DNA from: JARRNO01 sp037384885
GTDB lineage: Bacteria > Acidobacteriota > UBA4820 > DSQY01
Length of the DNA stretch: 7,523 nt
Direction of reading: 5' to 3'
Assembly (NCBI GenBank): GCA_037384885.1
Contig: JARRNO010000196.1
Location: 1-7,523 of the forward strand
Each line of letters begins with the position of its first letter. The stretch's first letter is position 1. Shown here one piece after another: positions 6,199 through 7,523 of this stretch. The notes beneath the pieces were generated by a model. It searched no databases, was not told the origin of the DNA, and saw only the letters and a list, made by a program, of their open reading frames with translations. The position numbers and the translations under genes are program-made.

Positions 6199-7523
6199 AC
6201 CCTCGACTTCGGTCCAGCCTCCGAGTCACTCCCTGGAAAATCAAGAGCGCAACGAAGGCTGCCGCGCCAATTCCGGCGAAAACGTACCAAAGATAATACG
6301 CGTGTGAGTAAGCTTGGCGCATCTGGGAGGCCGTAAAGCCCAAAGCCTGCAACTTGTGCGGGTCGGGGCAAAAGGCGTCGAGCAGATACCCAGAGAGGAC
6401 GAAGCCCACCAGCCAGGCGAAAAAGGTGTTCATGTGGGAATAGCCAAGGTAGAGGCCTTCCTGCCCGGGAGGGGACTGGCGCGATGCGTATTCCAGGTAC
6501 CTGGGGCTGAGAAAACACTCGGAAACGCCCTGGATGGCAATCCCGGCCACCATCATGATCGTCACGGGGTGGACCAAATAACCCCCGAGGTGAATCATGC
6601 CGTGCCAATAGCCGGAAAAGGCCATGGCCAAAGATGAAAGAGGGATGAGGGCCAGAGATACGGCGATGGAGGTGACAGGGGCGAGACGGCGGGCCAGGTG
6701 GGTGATAGGCACAACCAGCAGCACCACCACGAGCGGATTCACATTGGCGTACCATTCCGGACTCGCATCCGGGCCGACCATTCGCAACACGTACTTGGGC
6801 ATGGAAGCGTAAAGTTGGCCCTGTATCGCCCAGAAGCCGGCCGTGATCAAGATCAGCGAAAGAAAACGGCCGTTGCTGAGCGCTTTTCCCATGCCTCTCA
6901 TCGTCTCCAGCGCTGAACGGGGGCGCTCCTCACCGTTTTCGCGAGGCCGGTAGAAAAGCAGGACGAGCAGGAGTGCGGTGAACGCCATCAGGGAAGAGTA
7001 GAGGGGAACATAGCTGAGCCCCATCATCACTCTTACGGGTTTGGCGATGGTTTTTCCAGAGAACGATCCGATATTCACCACCATGTAGAACAGGCTGAAG
7101 GCTCTGCTTCTTCTTTTAGAATCGGAGCACTTGGCCACCGTTCCCGAAATGACGGGCTTGACGAAGGCGCCGCCCAGCACGATGAGGAAGAGCCCCGTCA
7201 GCACAACGGGTTTAGATGTGGTGATGCCCAAGATCCCGTAACCGGCCGTCAACAAAAGAAAGGCCAGGATCAGGGAGATGCGGAATCCTATCCGATCGGC
7301 GAGCGCCCCGTTGATGGAGGGGAAAAAATAAATCAGGGAGGCGAACCCAGCGCCGATCCAGCCTGCTGCAATGTCTGAAAAGCCGATGACATTTGTCAGG
7401 TAGAGGGCCAGGGCAATGAACGTTCCGTAGTAGGCGGCCCTTTCAAAAAGCTCAACGGAATTCGCGGTCCAGAATGCGGCTGGAAACCGCCACCCCGCTT
7501 TGGCAAGGCCGCCGGCGGTTTCG
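6197..7523 (-). CDS. POT/PTR-like major facilitator transporter (5' end beyond window)
   Basis: The frame is open from the right edge (first full codon at 7522) to TAG at 6197-6199, giving 441 residues; members are usually 450-500, so only a short N-terminus is missing. The internal TTG at 7255 is not a start. It is a proton-driven importer of the major facilitator superfamily, probably for short peptides or similar solutes. Numbered from the edge, visible marks are E24-L-F-E27-R28-A-A-Y31-Y32-G33, close to the POT motif ExxERFxYYG but with Ala for Phe; G72-A-L-A-D-R-I-G-F-R81, the MFS loop 2-3 motif; GGAFVKP with K122, at the POT helix-4 lysine; and FYMVVNIGS at 145-153, matching the PTR2 FYxxINxGS signature. 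The second half is strongly hydrophobic with several further helices. Substrate is open; a distant POT relative with a different substrate is possible. It is followed directly by the small membrane gene. Confidence 0.85.
   Translation of the reverse strand, partial: ETAGGLAKAGWRFPAAFWTANSVELFERAAYYGTFIALALYLTNVIGFSDIAAGWIGAGFASLIYFFPSINGALADRIGFRISLILAFLLLTAGYGILGITTSKPVVLTGLFLIVLGGAFVKPVISGTVAKCSDSKRRSRAFSLFYMVVNIGSFSGKTIAKPVRVMMGLSYVPLYSSLMAFTALLLVLLFYRPRENGEERPRSALETMRGMGKALSNGRFLSLILITAGFWAIQGQLYASMPKYVLRMVGPDASPEWYANVNPLVVVLLVVPITHLARRLAPVTSIAVSLALIPLSSLAMAFSGYWHGMIHLGGYLVHPVTIMMVAGIAIQGVSECFLSPRYLEYASRQSPPGQEGLYLGYSHMNTFFAWLVGFVLSGYLLDAFCPDPHKLQALGFTASQMRQAYSHAYYLWYVFAGIGAAAFVALLIFQGVTRRLDRSRG

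Noticed and set aside
5880..6755. Minus-strand open frame of 291 codons overlapping the transporter and small membrane gene
   Set aside because: It lies in another frame of two well supported membrane genes and its translation is low-complexity (Arg, Pro, Gly, Ser) with no motif.

Overview
The window looks like a draft or metagenomic scaffold (it holds a 46-base run of N) from a moderately GC-rich bacterium. Gene content suggests Acidobacteriota or a related Gram-negative lineage: a DUF1028-like protein with TPR-type C-terminus, an Nramp transporter fused to a universal stress domain, a POT-family transporter and a diacylglycerol-type glycosyltransferase. The lineage is an inference from content only. 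No rRNA, tRNA, mobile element, phage gene or CRISPR array is visible, and coding density is very high.

Layout: (1) Bases 1-282, plus strand: the 3' end of a gene whose visible part is TPR-like, probably the tail of a DUF1028 protein. (2) Bases 294-2243, minus strand: a 649-residue Nramp metal transporter with a C-terminal UspA domain. (3) Bases 2244-2478: a divergent intergenic region with an extended -10-like site for each direction and a perfect 6-4-6 inverted repeat in the predicted Nramp leader. (4) Bases 2479-5727, plus strand: three co-directional genes, namely a class I/II PLP aminotransferase, a PAP2/inositol-phosphorylceramide-synthase-like membrane protein interrupted by the N run, and a GT28 glycosyltransferase of the MGDG synthase/UgtP type. 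The last two overlap by ATGA. (5) Bases 5741-7523, minus strand: a POT/PTR-like MFS transporter running off the right edge, followed by a coupled small four-helix membrane protein of unknown function.

The best functional story is the PAP2-GT28 pair. A membrane lipid phosphatase or head-group transferase yielding diacylglycerol (or a ceramide-like lipid) is translationally coupled to a glycosyltransferase that typically glycosylates diacylglycerol, which suggests a small membrane-glycolipid module. The flanking transporters look independent.

The most useful assembly observation is that the N run is probably not a real gap. Both sides share TTTCCA, and collapsing on it joins the two halves of the PAP2 gene in frame with no residues missing. 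Nothing here clearly amounts to an undescribed system; most genes belong to known families.
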